NCBI RefSeq assembly: GCF_954871325.1 | Contig: NC_088775.1 | Span: forward strand, 33,271,561 to 33,335,560 | Length of the DNA: 64,000 nt | From: Gordionus sp. m RMFG-2023 | Lineage: Eukaryota; Nematomorpha; Gordioida; Chordodea; Parachordodidae | Direction: 5' to 3' | Shown: piece after piece, positions 46,420-58,379 of the stretch | Layout: every line of letters starts with the position of its first letter | Numbering within the stretch: the stretch's first letter is position 1 | Position numbers and translations under genes: made by a program | The notes under the pieces: generated by a model | Database searches by the model: none | Told to the model about the DNA's origin: nothing | The model's input: only the letters and a program-made list of their open reading frames with translations

Positions 46420-48158
46420 CAGTGGCTTATCCAGGATTTCCCTATAGGGGGGGATTTTGGGGGCTTTGCCCCCAAACCCCCTTTGGCCAGCTTTTCCCTC
46501 ACCTTCGGCCGGGTCATATCTTTGAGCTATTCTTTTAAATTATTCATAATTCAATAATAATTATATTAATATTTTTAACTTTTAATTGAATTTTGGTTCC
46601 TTTTATAAATTAATTATTTAAGAAATTTTTTTTTTTTAATTTTTAAATTTAACATTTATTAATAAAGACAAATTAAACCTGACAATATTATAAAAATAAA
46701 ATCATGTCCAAAACATAATTCTAGAAAATTCAAGAAATTTAACAAACAAAGACTTCATAATACAAAGTATAATAATAGATATAATGGGAATATAATAAAT
46801 GGAAATGATTATATGAAGAAGAAGGGGGGGGGGATTTTAAATAATTTAGGGAAGAAGAAAATCAAGATTAATCGGCTCCTCGGGGAATTAACCTATGGCA
46901 TGTGAAATTAGATTTTATAATCTGAATTCCTATGCGTTGACGTAAGTAGACGCTTTCTTTTGGGTCTCCTGATTTATTTACTAATTTGTGCTTATGAATA
47001 TAAGAAGAAATAAAGGTTATAACCCAATTTTTATTTTAAGTTAGGTATATTATAAATAATTTTTTTTAAAAAAATATATATTGAAATAAAGTTTAGTGTC
47101 AATTTTTTTTTTATAAAATTTGCTTTAAAAACTAGCCTCAGCTTAAATTCTCATACAATATAAATATAAAATTTTTTTTATTGAAAATACTAATTGTAGT
47201 GTGTATAAAATATTGACTAGAAAATTTTTTAAAGAACGAGTTTTTATAACTTATTAAATACAATATTATATAAAAAATTTATTAAATACTAGAATTATAA
47301 TGCGATTTTTAATTTTCGTGGGAATTTTTTTAATTCATCAAGAATTTTCTTTGTCGTTGGAATTAAATCTCTGTTGATATTTAACAGAGCTAACCCATTT
47401 AGCCGAGAAGTAGTATTTTGTAAATAAGTTTTCAACCTTCTCATTTTGAAAAAAGGTCCTTCATTCTTATATGTTGTAATAGGCAAACATGCAAGAATAT
47501 TAAATACCTTCAAAATATTTGGAAATTAAGCCTCCTTATACCGATTGAGCGCATCAATAGCATGCTCAGGTAAAATAATAAACGTAGTAAATATTTATAC
47601 CACAATTCGAATTCACTGATTAAATTGATTTCAGTATCAATATCATAGGAATAAAATTTTGCTAAATATTTAATTATACCAATAATGGCATCAGAAAACG
47701 AAGTAGGGTTTTTAGGTAATAAAATTTGAAGATTACCAAAGACTTGTTTTTTATCTAAAAACCGTACTATCATTTGCGATAAAAAAGTATCTAAGAATGG
47801 AATGAAATTGGATATTTTATAAGATTTAGTTTGATTCAACGTCTATATAAATATTATGAAATATTCAACTACATTCATTCTTCCTGTCCACATTTTCATC
47901 CAAATCAATAACTTGAACTAAATCGAAATTTGGTTTTTGTAAATTTCTACATAGTAGTGAGCTATAGGAAAATAATTTATTAATGCAACTAGCAGTAAAA
48001 ATAAACTCTGCTTGATATTGAAAAAAATTTTGATGGGGCAGGGGGGGAGGGGGTCAGGGGAAATTTTTTTATTATCTTAAAATAATATTTAGAAAAACAG
48101 TCAAATTTGCTATGGGGAGTGAAATTTCCCCCTATCCTCTCCATTGCTTACGCGCCTG
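46420..48158 (-). mobile_element. Deleted hAT transposon with exact ends
   Basis: Left end CAGTGGCTTATCCAGG (46420) and right end (reverse complement CAGGCGCGTAAGCAATG, to 48158), flanked by a perfect 8-bp duplication TGTTATAC (46412-46419 and 48159-48166). The GC-rich TTTTGGGGGCTTTGCCCCCA near 46460 is a subterminal palindrome often seen in this type. The interior codes on the minus strand for the C-terminal third of a ZMYM1-like hAT transposase (47295-47839); the N-terminal part has been lost. 1739 bp in all. Confidence 0.9.
47295..47839 (-). pseudogene. hAT transposase C-terminal third (ZMYM1-like)
   Basis: The minus-strand frame 47839-47510 begins YKISNFIPFLDTFLSQMIVR, a conserved run in the DUF4371-type hAT branch. 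The next frame, 47513-47295, has VFNILACLPITTYKNEGPFF, KMRRLKTYLQNTTSRLNGLA and LLNINRDL, the C-terminal dimerisation block (normally N-E-x-S-F-S-x-x-R-x-L-K-x-Y-L). One frameshift near 47512 separates the two. The catalytic core upstream is absent. It belongs to the hAT with exact ends at 46420-48158. Confidence 0.88.
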
Positions 48159-48858
48159 TGTTATACTAACGATTCTGTGTCTACAATATAATTTATTTTA
48201 TTTTTAATTATGCTCAAATTTTTGTCTTATGATGTTCTGTAAAACTGTGCAATTAATGATATTTGCTATTAACATAATTTATGTAATAGGCTGCTACAAT
48301 AAATATATTTTTAAATTACATTTGTATTACAGGAATTTTTTCTAATTTAGATCAAATATGTTGATTTGATTTAGGCCATTTTAAAAAAAACATTTCATTC
48401 TCAGTTTTTTTATAAAAATAAAAATACTCATGCATTGCATATGATATTCAAACATAACTTGGCATTTTATCATAAAATTTTTTCTTTTCTTTCATTTCTC
48501 TAGTCTTATAAAAGATTTCACCAAACCTAAAAATATAATATAATGAAATTTGGCCATAACTCAAATAATATTTTTTTTTTCAAGCATTTACAAGTATCAA
48601 GTATGATTTTTAAAATTTTATGTAAATATACCTATTTTCTTAAGTGCAGATTTATCCTGTTATTAGCATCATACAGTATCCATCATCAGGGCTAGGAATA
48701 TAAAAATTATTTAAGATAATTATTTTTAATTGCAATGGTCTCTTAAATCGTCATTTAAATTCTAAAAATTAAAAAGAAAACATTCGAAATATGAAACACA
48801 AAGGATTAGATGATGAATACATAATTTTAGAGATTGGCAAAATATATGTATATAATAA

Positions 48859-49030
48859 TTTTAATAAAACGATAATTATTAGCTATTTAGAAAATTACCA
48901 TGGATTAAAATTTATCTTTTTATTATATTTAAAATTATCACATCATATTTATTAATTGATTAGAATGTTCTATTCTTTATATGTATATATATTTATTTAT
49001 TATTTTTAATTAATAAATACAATTTATTTA
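48859..49030 (-). repeat. Downstream LTR of the second LTR element
   Basis: Direct copy of 54144-54318; exact inner end uncertain because of A/T-rich drift. Confidence 0.78.
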
Positions 49031-49140
49031 TTTTTTTAATTTAAAAAAAAATATATATTAAAAATGTCATGTAAACTATTTATATAAAATCTATATAAAA
49101 AACTGTATAATAAAAAAAAAAAATTAGTATAGTAAATTGT

Positions 49141-50316
49141 ATGTTGGGTGGGAGGAGGTCAAGAAAGAGAGCCATGGATGGCAATGCAGTTAGATCTGCA
49201 TATATCAATAGATATGCGCTGTCTGAGATAGAAACCTTCCTGAGGGTCACCAGTGATGGCGCGGATTTTTTTACCGAGGGTTTTAGAAGGTTAGGGCATG
49301 ATTGCCAAAAGACCCGGTTGTGTCGGAGACGATTGGTATGAGATGTTAGGGAAGTGTATTTATTAATTTTCGAGTTTTCAGCTCGTATGAATGAGTTCTT
49401 ATTAAAGGAGGGAGCAAATCGGTCGATGTAGGTATAGTCCCATGCTAATGGAATTCCATTACTCCATGGTATTAATGTCAGCCCATCTGGACATATATTA
49501 TTCTCGGTTGAGAGGCCACAGGGTTCGAGGGTTGCTGGAATTTGAGCTGAGCGTAGAGCACGGAGAATGGTGCCGTTAACTGCACTGTGTCGAGAATACC
49601 TTTAGAGAATCGACAATGAAGATGATGATGTCCAAAACAATCAACGGGTTGAGAACATAATATACATGTGGCCAGTATATTACAACCAAGACGGAGACCT
49701 ATTGCTATGCGTAATTCTTCGTTTGTTAAGAGAAGTCCTAAGTTTGAGCTGGGCAACGCTTCTAACCATTCATAGCCCGATAGGGAAGGCAAAAGTTGTG
49801 GAACTTGCAGTTGTGAGAGAGAGAGAGATGATCATTAAGGATTCATCAACTGTAATGGGAGATAATAAATGTGAAAGGATTGATGGGGATCCCTTAGAAG
49901 CAGCACTCGATATTAGATATTCAACGGAGTGGCGTATTAAGGGAAGATCCCAGTCATGTTGCTTTCGTGATGTGGGGATTGGAGCGGAGAAGGAATTCTC
50001 TTTCCAGATTGCTAGGGCGTGGGGAAAGTGGAGGTCTGTGGGGTTATTGTTAAGTGATAGCATAATTAAGCGGGAGCTTGATTCTGAGGCTAAAAAAGCA
50101 GCAAGGCTGAGTGACGCGGGTGATCTTAAGCCAAGACCCCCAAATTTCGAGGGTAAGGAGGCCTGCATCCAAGAATTAGGGCTGAATTTTATATTAAGGA
50201 TGCCTTCTAAAGAGTCTTTGATTGTGGATTCTATTTGGGTGAGAATTTCCGGGCATAAAAAAAGTGGGGCAGAGAGGAAGGCGTGTTGGATTTTTTTAGT
50301 TAGATTTCCTCAATAA
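49141..50316 (-). mobile_element. LINE-like retrotransposon copy 2, 3' part only
   Basis: Minus strand. 50168-49770 reads MQASLPSKFGGLGLRSPASL then a variable region, the segment downstream of the reverse transcriptase core. 49792-49478 has GYEWLEALPSSNLGLLLTNE, then CILCSQPVDCFGHHHLHC (Cys-x2-Cys-x9-His-x3-Cys). Further down another frame gives WSNGIPLAWDYTYIDRFAPS. The polymerase core is absent, so the copy is strongly 5'-truncated, as usual for LINE insertion. It lies between the downstream LTR and the integrase region of the second LTR element. The 216-aa plus-strand ORF here is an antisense shadow. Confidence 0.85.
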
Positions 50317-50624
50317 ACCTCTTTGTAGGTTTATGGTTTCTTGGTGAACAGCGTAATGCAGTATGTGTACCTGCTTCATTTACTGGCACAACTATTTCTC
50401 TAACTTACGATCAACTTTCATGAGTAGGAATAATTGAACGATCTCTTAGCTGATCTGCTTTCCGCAATGTTCATTCGGGAGTTTCAACAATATAAGAATA
50501 TAACCCTGTCCTTTCTTTAATCACTCCTTTTCTCCAACCTTTGGTATTCTCATTGTTTAACCACAGGTTATGAAATCTCGAATTCTCTCCCTTTCGAATG
50601 TAAATCATGATTTGGCTTTGTCTT

Positions 50625-51201
50625 TCATTTATCTTTTTCAATTTCATGTTCTACATTTGTTTTTAACCAGTCCAAACTAGTTTTAAATTGTCTTCCAAAC
50701 ATAATCTTGGCAGGAGATCTCCCTGTTGAGTTATGCTCCCCCAATCGGTAGGTTGTTAAAACCTGTATCATAGTTTCTTCTGGATCAAAAATTGACTCTC
50801 TCGTTGCGTAATATCGACATTTCAAAGTTCGTATTGTACGCTCAGCTAATCCATTAGTTTTCGGATGATAGGGTGTCGAACGTATATGACATATGTTATT
50901 TAATTCACATTACCGACGGAATTCCCCAGATATGAATTGTGGTATTGTCTGACACAATATACTTGGGTATTCCAAACTTAGCAAACCATTTTTTTATTCG
51001 TTCAATCATAGAATCAGCCGAGGTATTCTGCAATTGATCAACTTCTAACCATTTGGAGTAGGAATCGACACCAATTACCCAATATCGCGAATCCACTGGT
51101 CCAGCAAAAATCAACATGGATTCGCTCTCAAGATTCCTTACCAACAGTTCAAGAATACAAGACTTCTTATATTCTAGGTATATTTTTCTGGTCCAGAGCA
51201 T
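50625..51201 (-). pseudogene. Integrase region of the second LTR element
   Basis: Recognisable by VIGVDSYSKWLEVDQL and STGRSPAKIMFGRQFKTSLD, the integrase core and its downstream conserved block. Fossil. Confidence 0.85.
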
Positions 51202-51743
51202 ATTTTGATAAAATTTTCTATGTTAATAACATCTGGGCCACCAACAATACAATCTAAAAATAGATTTCATTACATGTTCCCCAGGATGTCCCTTGTGAAT
51301 CATTCCTAACACTGCATTTCTTATCACGATCGACAGAGAGCTTTTCCGTTGATTATAGAGATTAACAATTTCTTTATGGCATTGCTATTTTTTTTAATAT
51401 TAAATCTTGCTTCGACTCTTTTCGTTGAAAATTTTCTGACAATTGCATGTCATCCAAATTAATACTTCGAATCTCCAAAGTTTGTTTAGAATCATGATTT
51501 TCTTTCATGTCTAATATCGAAAGCCTTGATAATGCGTCGTCGATTACATCTTTACTGCCTGTCTATATTATATTCTAAAATCATAAGAAGCCTTCCTCCA
51601 TGCCCAACGTGTCAAATGATTATTAGAAATTTTAGGTAGATCGTGTTTCTCCCCAAATAATCGCTCTAATGGTTTGTGATCAGTTCGAAGTATAAATTTG
51701 AATGAAATTTTGAATACCAAATAAAAGTTCTCGAACATTATTA

Positions 51744-52770
51744 TCAATCAGCGTAGTGTTTCTCTGATTCTAATAAAGTACGTGACGCGAACGAAATAGG
51801 CTTTATCCTTCCGTCTACTAATTGATGTAACAATACATCTCCTAATCCTGAATCAGATGCGTCGCATAAAATTATAGGCAACTGCGCGTTATAAAGAATT
51901 AACGTTTCCTCGGAAGACAATAATTTTTTAACCTCATCGAAGGAATTTTGTTCATCTTTCGTCCACCGCCAAGGTACTTTCACGCTTGTTAATTTAAGTA
52001 ATAGCGCCGCTTTACAATATATTACGAATAAAACGTTCATGATGATTCACGAGCCCTAGAAAAGATATAAGTTGTTGTATATTCTTAAGTTTTGGTGCAT
52101 TTCAGATAACCTTCACCTTTTCTGGGTTAGGATGTAAAAATCTAACTTTCGTCAATTTCGCCTTAAGACCAACCTTCTGTAATCTGTCTAACACAATTCG
52201 CAAATTTTTTATGTGCTCCTCATCGTTTAGAAATATTTACGTCATCTAAGTAGACACCAGTCATTTAACAATCTTTTAGCAACTCATCCATATATCTCAA
52301 GAATATAGTAGGTGACTTGCCAATCCAAAAGGCAATCGTCGGTAACGGAAATAACCCTTATGAGTTACTATCGTTAGGAATTACTGAGATTCCGATTCTA
52401 CTTCTATCTGTAAATATGCATCTTTCAGATCTATCACGGTAAATTTATACCTTGGATTTCCTCTAACAAATCATCTAAGGTAGGAATAACATGATGGTCA
52501 TACAATAAACACGGATTGAGTGTAACTTTGAAAATCAGCGCAAATTCGAATATCGCCATTATTCTTGCGCCTATTTACGGTTGGCGTTGACCACTGTACC
52601 CTAGTTATAGTCGAATCAATCTTTTCGATAATTCTCGCAGCCACTAATCGGTCTAATTCCATTTCAATTGCTTTGCAAAGTGGAAATGGTACCTTACGGG
52701 CTGGAAACGATCTTGGTACAGCAAAACCCTTTAAATGTTTTCGCATCGCAAAATCACGTATATGTCCCAT
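51744..52770 (-). pseudogene. Reverse transcriptase and RNase H regions of the second LTR element
   Basis: The RT N-terminal part is seen as KVPFPLCKAIEMELDRLV, with the NGDIRICADF motif. The RNase H part has ILCDASDSGLGDVLLHQ and PISFASRTLLESEKHYA. Order and motifs are those of Ty3/Gypsy. Fossil. Confidence 0.85.
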
Positions 52771-52800
52771 CTTATCATCAAAAATTTCTTGATGTTTATT

Positions 52801-53175
52801 TTAAATTCTAGAATCGAATGTTATGCAACATTTTTTAGTGTTGACCGAATTGCGCACTAATCCGAAAAGGGGCATCTCAGTTGTGTTCATTATTACCACA
52901 AGTAGGGTCCTTGTCTGTGATCCAATCCTACCATTGACTTGGGTCTCACCCTTAACGTCTAACGGATGATCACCATATGCAGTCAATGGACTGGTTGGCC
53001 TAATTTTTGGTCGTCCAATACTTGTCCTTATATCAATTCCTATCAATGACGCCTGTGCACCAGTGTCAAAATCAAATTCAACATCTAACCCATTTATCTC
53101 TGCAGTTAGTTTTGCTCGATTCTCTCGATTTTGTTGAATCTTCCATTTACTATGAATAGAATCACTTGATGACAC
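52801..53175 (-). pseudogene. Protease region of the second LTR element
   Basis: 124-residue frame with the active-site context VEFDFDTGAQASLIG and the downstream LVVIMNTTEMPLFGL strand. It sits directly upstream of the reverse transcriptase region. Fossil. Confidence 0.8.
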
Positions 53176-53199
53176 TCTTATATAATTTAAATTCTTTGA

Positions 53200-53640
53200 T
53201 TTACAACAACTGCAAAATGACCAATTTTTTACATTTTACATGTCGTATTTGTATCTGGACATCTCACTTCTCGTTTATGAATAAACCCACATTTATAACA
53301 TTTAAGTTTATTATAATCTTTATCAAGGGTATTATTATATTTGTATTTATTATCCTCTTTATCCTCTTTATCAAATGTATTATTATTATACTTGGATTTA
53401 TTATAGCCTTTATCAAACGTATTGGTTTTAAATGGATGTTTTTAATTATTAGTATTCACATTTCTTTTGTTATTATCATTTATCTTATTGACAACCGGAA
53501 TATTTTTATTTGCAATTTCATTGTCTGCTCGCTCAGAAGCGATTGCCAGATCAAGAATAAATTTGAAAGTCAACAGATCAAGAATAAATTTGAAAGTCAA
53601 CAGATCAAGAATAAATTTGAAAGTCAATACATTATTATCT
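53200..53640 (-). pseudogene. Gag CCHC region and 27-bp triplication of the second LTR element
   Basis: About 53300-53200 (minus) reads LKCYKCGFIHKREVRC, a CCHC knuckle. At about 53545-53628 a 27-bp unit (AGATCAAGAATAAATTTGAA and AGTCAAC) occurs three times, encoding a repeated LLTFKFILD. Fossil. Confidence 0.7.
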
Positions 53641-54143
53641 CTATCAAGTCCGTTGAGATATAGAGCCCTAAGATCCCCGGCATTTTTATGCCAACCATAA
53701 ACTGATCACGTAAACGCTCGTCAATATCATAACGCTTGCCAATTGTTCTAATTTTATTTGCAAATTCAGTTATGGTTTCGTTGTTCTCCGTAGTCTAACG
53801 AAATCAAATCTAGATGCAAAAGTTGTTGATGTCGATTTAAATAATTTAAAACATATTGACTTAATTTCCTTATAAATAAAGTTTCAACGAATCAGGATAA
53901 CAAGAACGGTCCATCAATATTCTTATTGCAATGTTAAAAATATTTCTTTATATTGACATTCAGTAGGGCTTACGTTTTTTAACCGAAAACTGGCTTCCCA
54001 TTGAGAAAAATATCTATAAATCAAACTTTCGTCATCGAATTAATCAAATTTAATCGTAGATAAGTCCGCCAATTTTCTTTTATCCGCCAAATTTTCTGAT
54101 TTAAGGAAATATTTTCTCCATTAGAAATCGCCACCTGTCTCCA

Positions 54144-54318
54144 TTTTAATAAAACGAAACAACTAATTATTAGCTATTTAGAAAATTACCATGGATTAAA
54201 ATTTATCTTTTTATTATATTTAAAATTATCACATCATATTTATTAATTGATTAGAATGTTTTATTCTTTTTATATATATATATATTTGTTACATAAATAA
54301 TTAATACAATTTATTACA
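54144..54318 (-). repeat. Upstream LTR of the second LTR element
   Basis: Paired with 48859-49030; on the minus strand it begins TGTAATAAATTG. Confidence 0.78.
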
Positions 54319-54367
54319 ATAATTAACTTTGGAATAAGGCAGGGACTGCATTGGTTAGACAGCATTG

Positions 54368-54560
54368 TCCAAAACCATTTTAAAAAAATTCGAAAAGTTT
54401 CAAAACTTTTGCAAATTTTAATGAAGACGACGTATGTTAAATTTTTGAAATTTATAAAATTTTCTAGAATTATGTTTTGGACATTTCTTTATTCTTATAT
54501 TAAAAATATTTCATTAAGGTTTTCTAAAGTTTATGAATTAATTTGTTGGACACAGCCTTG
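54368..54560 (+). repeat. Dispersed repeat, also at 60752-60920
   Basis: The two copies share CAAAACTTTTGCAAATTTTA, TATGTTAAATTTTTGAAATT, TATAAAATTTT(C/A)TAGAATTA and a TTGGACAT motif in the same order and orientation. Non-coding, with unknown element type. Confidence 0.75.
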
Positions 54561-55566
54561 AGAATATATTTATCGTAATCTATACCGAATTTAAGCGGTT
54601 TGGCCTCGTCAAATTACAACAACTTAGTGATCGAAGGATAATATAACTATTAAAATGATGGTCCAGCGGCTTGATTCGAAACTCAAATAAATTGATATAA
54701 CCTTCACTATTCAGGGGAAGAATATCAAAATTTTTTAAGGTTTAAGAAATCGAAAGGTAAGAAAGGGAAAATCCGAAAAGAAAGAAGAAAATAATGAGAG
54801 AGAGAAGGAACTAATGGAAATTTATTGATGCTTTTTAATTTATATAATTATTATAAATATATTCTTATGGGCGACTTTGTTATCTAATAAAATTAAGATG
54901 CCACTTATACTACTGAAATTGATAACTCATTATTATCTTTATATATGATCATTTTTAAAACCATATCGTGTGTTTTCTGTTATAAAACTCAAATATGTTC
55001 CTATATCAAATAAATTTTTTTGTTCTTTCCTTCATTCCCAGATGGAATGTAAGGATATATTTAGCTAATTATTTTGATTCAATTAAAAATGTTTTCTTTT
55101 TAAATGCGATCATATTATTTTTCAACCTCTAAATTTTTTTATTAATTTGATTCTAAGATCTTGCAACAACTTAATGAGTCTAAGATATAAATTAGAGACG
55201 TATGGAATGTCTTTTAAAAATCACGACCGGGCCTAATAATTTACAAATTTTATTACAAACCCAATTGAGCCTAAAAAAAATTACGAACCCGGGGGACAGG
55301 CTAAATTTTATAACAATAAATTGAAAAAATGATAGAATTAATCATTTGACATGTTCATTTGTCTCACATTTTTTTCCCCTTTGATACCATTTACAAAACA
55401 CTGAGCCCATACCAAATTATCTTAAATTATGAAATGGAAATCTTAAAAAAATATATTTATCAATAAATTTGTCAAATCGCCGGGTATAAAATTGTGAATG
55501 ATTTCAATTTTTAAAAAAACTTTATCAATGATATCAAAATACGAAATTATTACATTTATAATTTAG
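54561..55566. other. Probable intron or spacer upstream of the host exon
   Basis: AT-rich; no exon recognised. A GGGCC-rich decayed hAT-like fragment lies at 55220-55310 (GACCGGGCCTAATAATTTAC and AACCCGGGGGACAGGC). Confidence 0.5.
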
Positions 55567-55762
55567 GTATTACCTGACTCTAACCACGAAATCGCCCGAA
55601 AACAGTTTGATGTCCATCGGCGTGGACTCGTACGAACAGAGACGGGCCTTGATCACCGCAATTTTAAAGCACGTTCCGCAGTTTCACGTCATTCCGAACC
55701 TTTTGACGCTGTCGGACATCGACAGGATAGGCTACGCTTACGTCAAGGATAATCTTGTTGGG
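55567..55762 (+). CDS. Internal exon of an unidentified host gene (65 codons)
   Basis: A 196-nt island with near-balanced base composition in AT-rich DNA, preceded by TTTATAATTTAG and followed by GTAAGAAT, good splice signals. After one leftover base it encodes 65 residues: YYLTLTTKSPENSLMSIGVD, SYEQRRALITAILKHVPQFH, VIPNLLTLSDIDRIGYAYVK, DNLVG. The other frames are closed or less protein-like (the first frame meets a stop). The composition is that of a soluble folded domain with no membrane segment. I do not recognise the family with certainty. No upstream exon is visible within the window, so introns must be long; the next candidate exon is at 57932. Start phase 2 (one base carried over) and end phase 0. 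Confidence 0.72.
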
Positions 55763-57931
55763 GTAAGAATCTAACATGAATAATAATTTAAGTTAGCGGT
55801 AGGATTGAACTAAAATTATTATGACTCTTAAATTATGCATGACTTACAAAGTTTGTTTCTTTAAAAAAAGTTCTGTAGTGTATAAAATAATCATTTTCTC
55901 TGCGTTGACGTTAATTAGTGAATTGATAAAGCTCGATAAATTGAGTAGGGAAATAAAGATTTATTAATTGATTAAGCTAGAGAAAATCGATAAGAATAAA
56001 TAATAACAAAAATTTTTATTTATCCTCATTTTTTATGATCTCATTCAACTGATAAGACCAATTATTTAAGAATTTAATAAATACTTATCTATTTTTTAAA
56101 ATAAAATCCCAAATGATATAAATTGTAATATTTATTTATACCTTTATAAATATAACTTTGTATTTTAAATTTTGTTTTAATCATGATATAAACGAATTTA
56201 AAAATTCGTACTCTAAGGAGAGTGAATATAAAATTTGATCTACAAACTTTCGGATTTTTTAGGACCTGTTCATGGGCCGTTATATCTGAGGCGGGAATTT
56301 TTATGATTTCTAACTTGGAAGGAAGAGTAGCCCGATGCCCCAATTAATGTTGAATTCATCATTTATTCCCTCCAAAAAAGTTTTGATTTGTTATTATATG
56401 AGTGATGATCTTAGAGTCTATAAAATTTTGATTGAAAAGAAAGGCTATAAGCTGATAAGAGTTTTAGATGGGTTTTTGGAAACTATTTTTAAAATGTGCT
56501 GAGGGGTTAGGTTATTATTAGTATCATTTATTTAAAGATTAAAAATGGTGGAAAAAATGTAATCAATATTAGAATGTGCGATATAATATTATATGCCGAT
56601 TTTTGTGCAACCTATACCGAAAGAAAGAAATTGAAAGAAAAGAATGAAATAAATCTATTCAAAATATTTGATGATAGCTTCGGAAACCACGATAAGCTTC
56701 TTATATTATATAATAAATAAAAAATTTGAAAATATAAATTAATTATGAAAAATTTCTTACACTTAAAATACCGCCTCTCTTTCATCATTGCATTTGAAAA
56801 ATAAGATCTTTAAAAAAAATAAGTTGGAATAAGGTGGCTGCAATTCGTTCGTAAGAATTAATTAAGTTAGCTTAGATATTTTAACATTCAGTAATGTAAC
56901 AATCTCTGCAGCGTTGCAGCTGGGTCCGCTCCTTTTGGGGACCAAAATTACTAGCAAAATATTTCTAGGATCGTGATATTAGGATGCGTTTTTAGAAATA
57001 TAATTTCTATGACAGCCATCATCTAAGAATATTATAATATTTCCAAAGTTCAAAATTTTTTGTGGTTACGCCTTACGCGAGAATAACTTAATTCTAATCG
57101 GCCCGAAATCCCCAAAAATTTTTAACGCCGCCCCCATACCTTTTCGTAAGGACTCGAGGAAATGGTGAGCCAGGTCAGGAACCTCGTTATATAAGTTTCA
57201 GCGGGTACTTTCTTAATCAACATACATAGTCATTATTCATTTTCTATTTTAGTCATCTAGTGGACTTCAGCGTCGGCCTAAGGGAATCTAGAGGTCTAAG
57301 GTTGTTCATAGAACTTCTTTTACAAATTTTAAATAACTTTGGGTGTTCAATTAAGTTTGAATTATACAGCATTGAACTTCAAATTAGCTTTTTTTATTCA
57401 CTAATATTTCGGGCCTTCGATTCACGGATTTGAATTATGTTTTAAGATCTGATTTTGGTCTAAGTTTCACCGAATTGAATACAGAACCAAGAAATCAAAT
57501 AAAAAAAAATTTCTAAAAATTAGATTGATGCTGTGTTGCCACTTTAATGACTTAGGATTTTGTTTTGGGGTTTATATCGATTTTTCTTAATCTTAACTAA
57601 TATGAGGGGTTTTCTTAAAAACAATAAACTAAATAGGTTCTCTTTAACCATTTCTGAATATAAAATTTCTAATACAGTTTAATTTGAGAGAATACTGGCC
57701 ATTTTTATATCAATGATGACAAAGATATGGCATAATCGATTTACATGGTTTAGGGACCGAGATAGATGGCCGTTTTTCGAGATAATCATTATTATTGTAT
57801 AGAGGTAATTTTATTTGATTCTACCAAATCACATTTCAATTCAAAAAAATGAAATGAATCATTTTTACAAATTTTCGAGTGCTCCAATTTTTTTTTCTAT
57901 TTAATTTGTTTTTTAAAATTTTTTGTTTCAG
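55763..57931 (+). other. Intron candidate between the host exons
   Basis: Starts GTAAGAAT, ends TTTTTTGTTTCAG. 2.17 kb, AT-rich. It contains minor GC-richer patches at 56260-56345 (an 84-aa minus-strand frame, probably chance), 56910-56960 (palindromic CTGCAGCGTTGCAG) and 57090-57300, none with a convincing exon. Confidence 0.5.
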
Positions 57932-57965
57932 TTTTGCGAAGACTCGAGCTTGATGGAAATTGAGT
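57932..57965 (+). CDS. Possible next exon of the same host gene
   Basis: After the strong acceptor TTTTTTGTTTCAG comes TTTTGCGAAGACTCGAGCTT and GATGGAAATTGA, GC-richer than the surroundings. In the phase left by the exon at 55567-55762 it reads FCEDSSLMEIE. It may end at GTTAGT (57966), a weaker donor, or read on as a terminal exon for about 20 more AT-rich codons to TAA near 58030. Confidence 0.4.
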
Positions 57966-57969
57966 TAGT

Positions 57970-58375
57970 ATATCACAAAATCAATTTCAATATCATAATT
58001 TTAAGATCACAATTGATTTTTATTATTTAATAACAAATTATCCAACCTCAATTTTGTGATTTCTTTTCAATAAATACATAATTAATATTTTCTAAAAGAT
58101 ATATTTTTAATAAAACAACAAATTTAATAAATTTTTTATATAATATATTTCCATAATATATTTTTAAATATTATATATAATATAAGAATAAGTATTCTAT
58201 TAAGTATATATATAAAAAAATACTTTAATATTACAACTTAATATATTTAAAAAAAATATATAATAATTAATATTTGTATATATATTTATATACATATATA
58301 AAAAAAAAACATTTTAAAAAAATAAATAAATATAGTATTGGAGGATATGTTTGTGACGGTGTTAAAAAAAAAATT
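57970..58375. other. AT-rich spacer
   Basis: Almost pure A/T with ATATATAT runs. No gene. Confidence 0.6.
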
Positions 58376-58379
58376 TTAA

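Larger units (their letters stand above)
48859..54318 (-). mobile_element. Second Ty3/Gypsy LTR element, older fossil, with a LINE inside
   Basis: A minus-strand LTR element. Direct repeats at 48859-49030 and 54144-54318 (about 172-175 bp, sharing AGCTATTTAGAAAATTACCA and TTATCACATCATATTTATTA-like strings) are its LTRs. The 4-bp flank ATAA is present on both sides but is weak in such DNA. Internal order on the minus strand: Gag CCHC region (about 53200-53300), protease (52801-53175), reverse transcriptase (about 52040-52770), RNase H (51744-52040), integrase (50625-51201). TGGAGACAGG next to the upstream LTR is a candidate primer-binding site. A LINE copy (49141-50316) sits near its downstream end. 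It is heavily broken, with many interruptions, and looks older than the first LTR element. Confidence 0.82.

Noticed and set aside
49666-50316. 216-aa plus-strand ORF
   Set aside because: Antisense to LINE copy 2, whose minus-strand frames carry recognisable motifs shared with the other copies.
53166-53700. 165-aa plus-strand ORF with strong hydrophobic segments
   Set aside because: Antisense to the Gag region of the second LTR fossil and partly generated by a 27-bp triplication.
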